Source of the DNA: Allobosea sp. CS1GBMeth4
Lineage (GTDB): Bacteria > Pseudomonadota > Alphaproteobacteria > Rhizobiales > Beijerinckiaceae
NCBI RefSeq assembly: GCF_900185715.1
Contig: NZ_FYAS01000037.1
Location: 1-45,673 of the forward strand
Length of the DNA: 45,673 bases
Reading direction: 5' to 3'
Within the stretch, counting starts at the first letter, position 1; each line of letters begins with the position of its first letter. A program made the position numbers and the translations under genes. This document shows positions 45,480 through 45,673 of this stretch, in pieces. The notes below the pieces were generated by a model. That model was not told where the DNA came from. It did not search any database and worked only from the letters and a program-made list of their open reading frames with translations.

Positions 45480-45673
45480 TCACGCGACGAGTGCGATGTG
45501 TGGTTTTGCGTCCCATTCCTCGCCCCAGATCATGACGGCGTGTCCTGGGGAGACCTCGCGGTACTGGCGCACGGGCGGGACGTAGTCGGCCGGGCGGATC
45601 GGGCTCTTGATCTCGTCGTTCGAGACCGGGCGCTTCTGCAGGCGCCGTGCCGGATCGGCGATCGGCACCGCCG
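45480..45673 (-). CDS. C-terminal part of an unrecognised protein, entering from the right edge
   Basis: A minus-strand frame is open from the window end to a TGA at 45480-45482 and codes about 63 residues. Visible segments include RRLQKRPVSNDEIKSPIRPADYVPPVRQY and a final GHAVMIWGEEWDAKPHIALVA. I do not recognise a family. The start lies outside the window; an internal GTG near 45668 is possible but the coding pattern continues past it. It converges on mvaB across the REP-like element and is not evidently part of the mevalonate operon. Confidence 0.55.
   Translation of the reverse strand, partial: AVPIADPARRLQKRPVSNDEIKSPIRPADYVPPVRQYREVSPGHAVMIWGEEWDAKPHIALVA

Overview
The window is a high-GC, densely coded stretch of a bacterial chromosome or large replicon. 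The gene families (heterotetrameric sarcosine oxidase, N-methylhydantoinase-type enzymes, many periplasmic-binding-protein ABC importers, many FAD-dependent amine oxidoreductases) and the start usage fit an alphaproteobacterium, probably Hyphomicrobiales (a Bosea-like genome is my guess, not a demonstrated identity). I saw no phage gene, transposase, tRNA, rRNA or CRISPR array. No gap between genes exceeds 300 bases; the largest is 13680-13955. The whole window reads as a catabolic island for nitrogenous small molecules, ending in an operon that looks like mevalonate uptake and breakdown.

Left part (1-17870): soxB-soxD-soxA (sarcosine oxidase subunits, minus strand, soxA cut by the window edge) diverges from a GlxA-type AraC regulator. 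A LysR regulator precedes hyuA-hyuB (hydantoinase/oxoprolinase-type). Converging on these is a minus-strand dipeptide-type ABC operon (binding protein, two permeases, then a MOSC-domain protein) that has no ATPase gene here. Divergent from it are two tandem paralogous FAD oxidoreductases, followed by a convergent M20 deacylase.

Middle part (18084-36666): a HAD hydrolase and an aldehyde dehydrogenase precede a minus-strand LysR gene. That regulator diverges from a six-gene spermidine/putrescine-type import operon into which a second HAD hydrolase and an FAD amine oxidase are inserted. A dyad with LysR-box geometry (ATAAG-N5-CTTAT) lies between the two. Next come genes of putrescine/GABA type: FAD oxidoreductase, GNAT protein, Lrp regulator, class III aminotransferase, short AraC regulator, semialdehyde dehydrogenase, 2-hydroxyacid dehydrogenase, a second GNAT paralogue and a double-cupin protein.

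Right part (36772-45673): a MocR-type (GntR plus aminotransferase-like) regulator diverges from mvaA-livK-livH-livMG-livF-mvaB. mvaA is a class II, degradative HMG-CoA reductase with every catalytic residue and the NAD-selective Asp conserved. mvaB is HMG-CoA lyase. The liv-type ABC importer between them, with LivM and LivG fused in one polypeptide, is most simply read as the mevalonate importer. A perfect 9-bp inverted repeat just upstream of the MocR start is a good operator candidate. A further minus-strand gene of unknown function enters from the right edge.

Intergenic palindromes recur: two copies of a REP-like element beginning GTCATTGCGAGCG, a mirror-image pair of hairpin blocks around the two polyamine-type permease genes, and a hairpin directly after each of the three solute-binding-protein genes.
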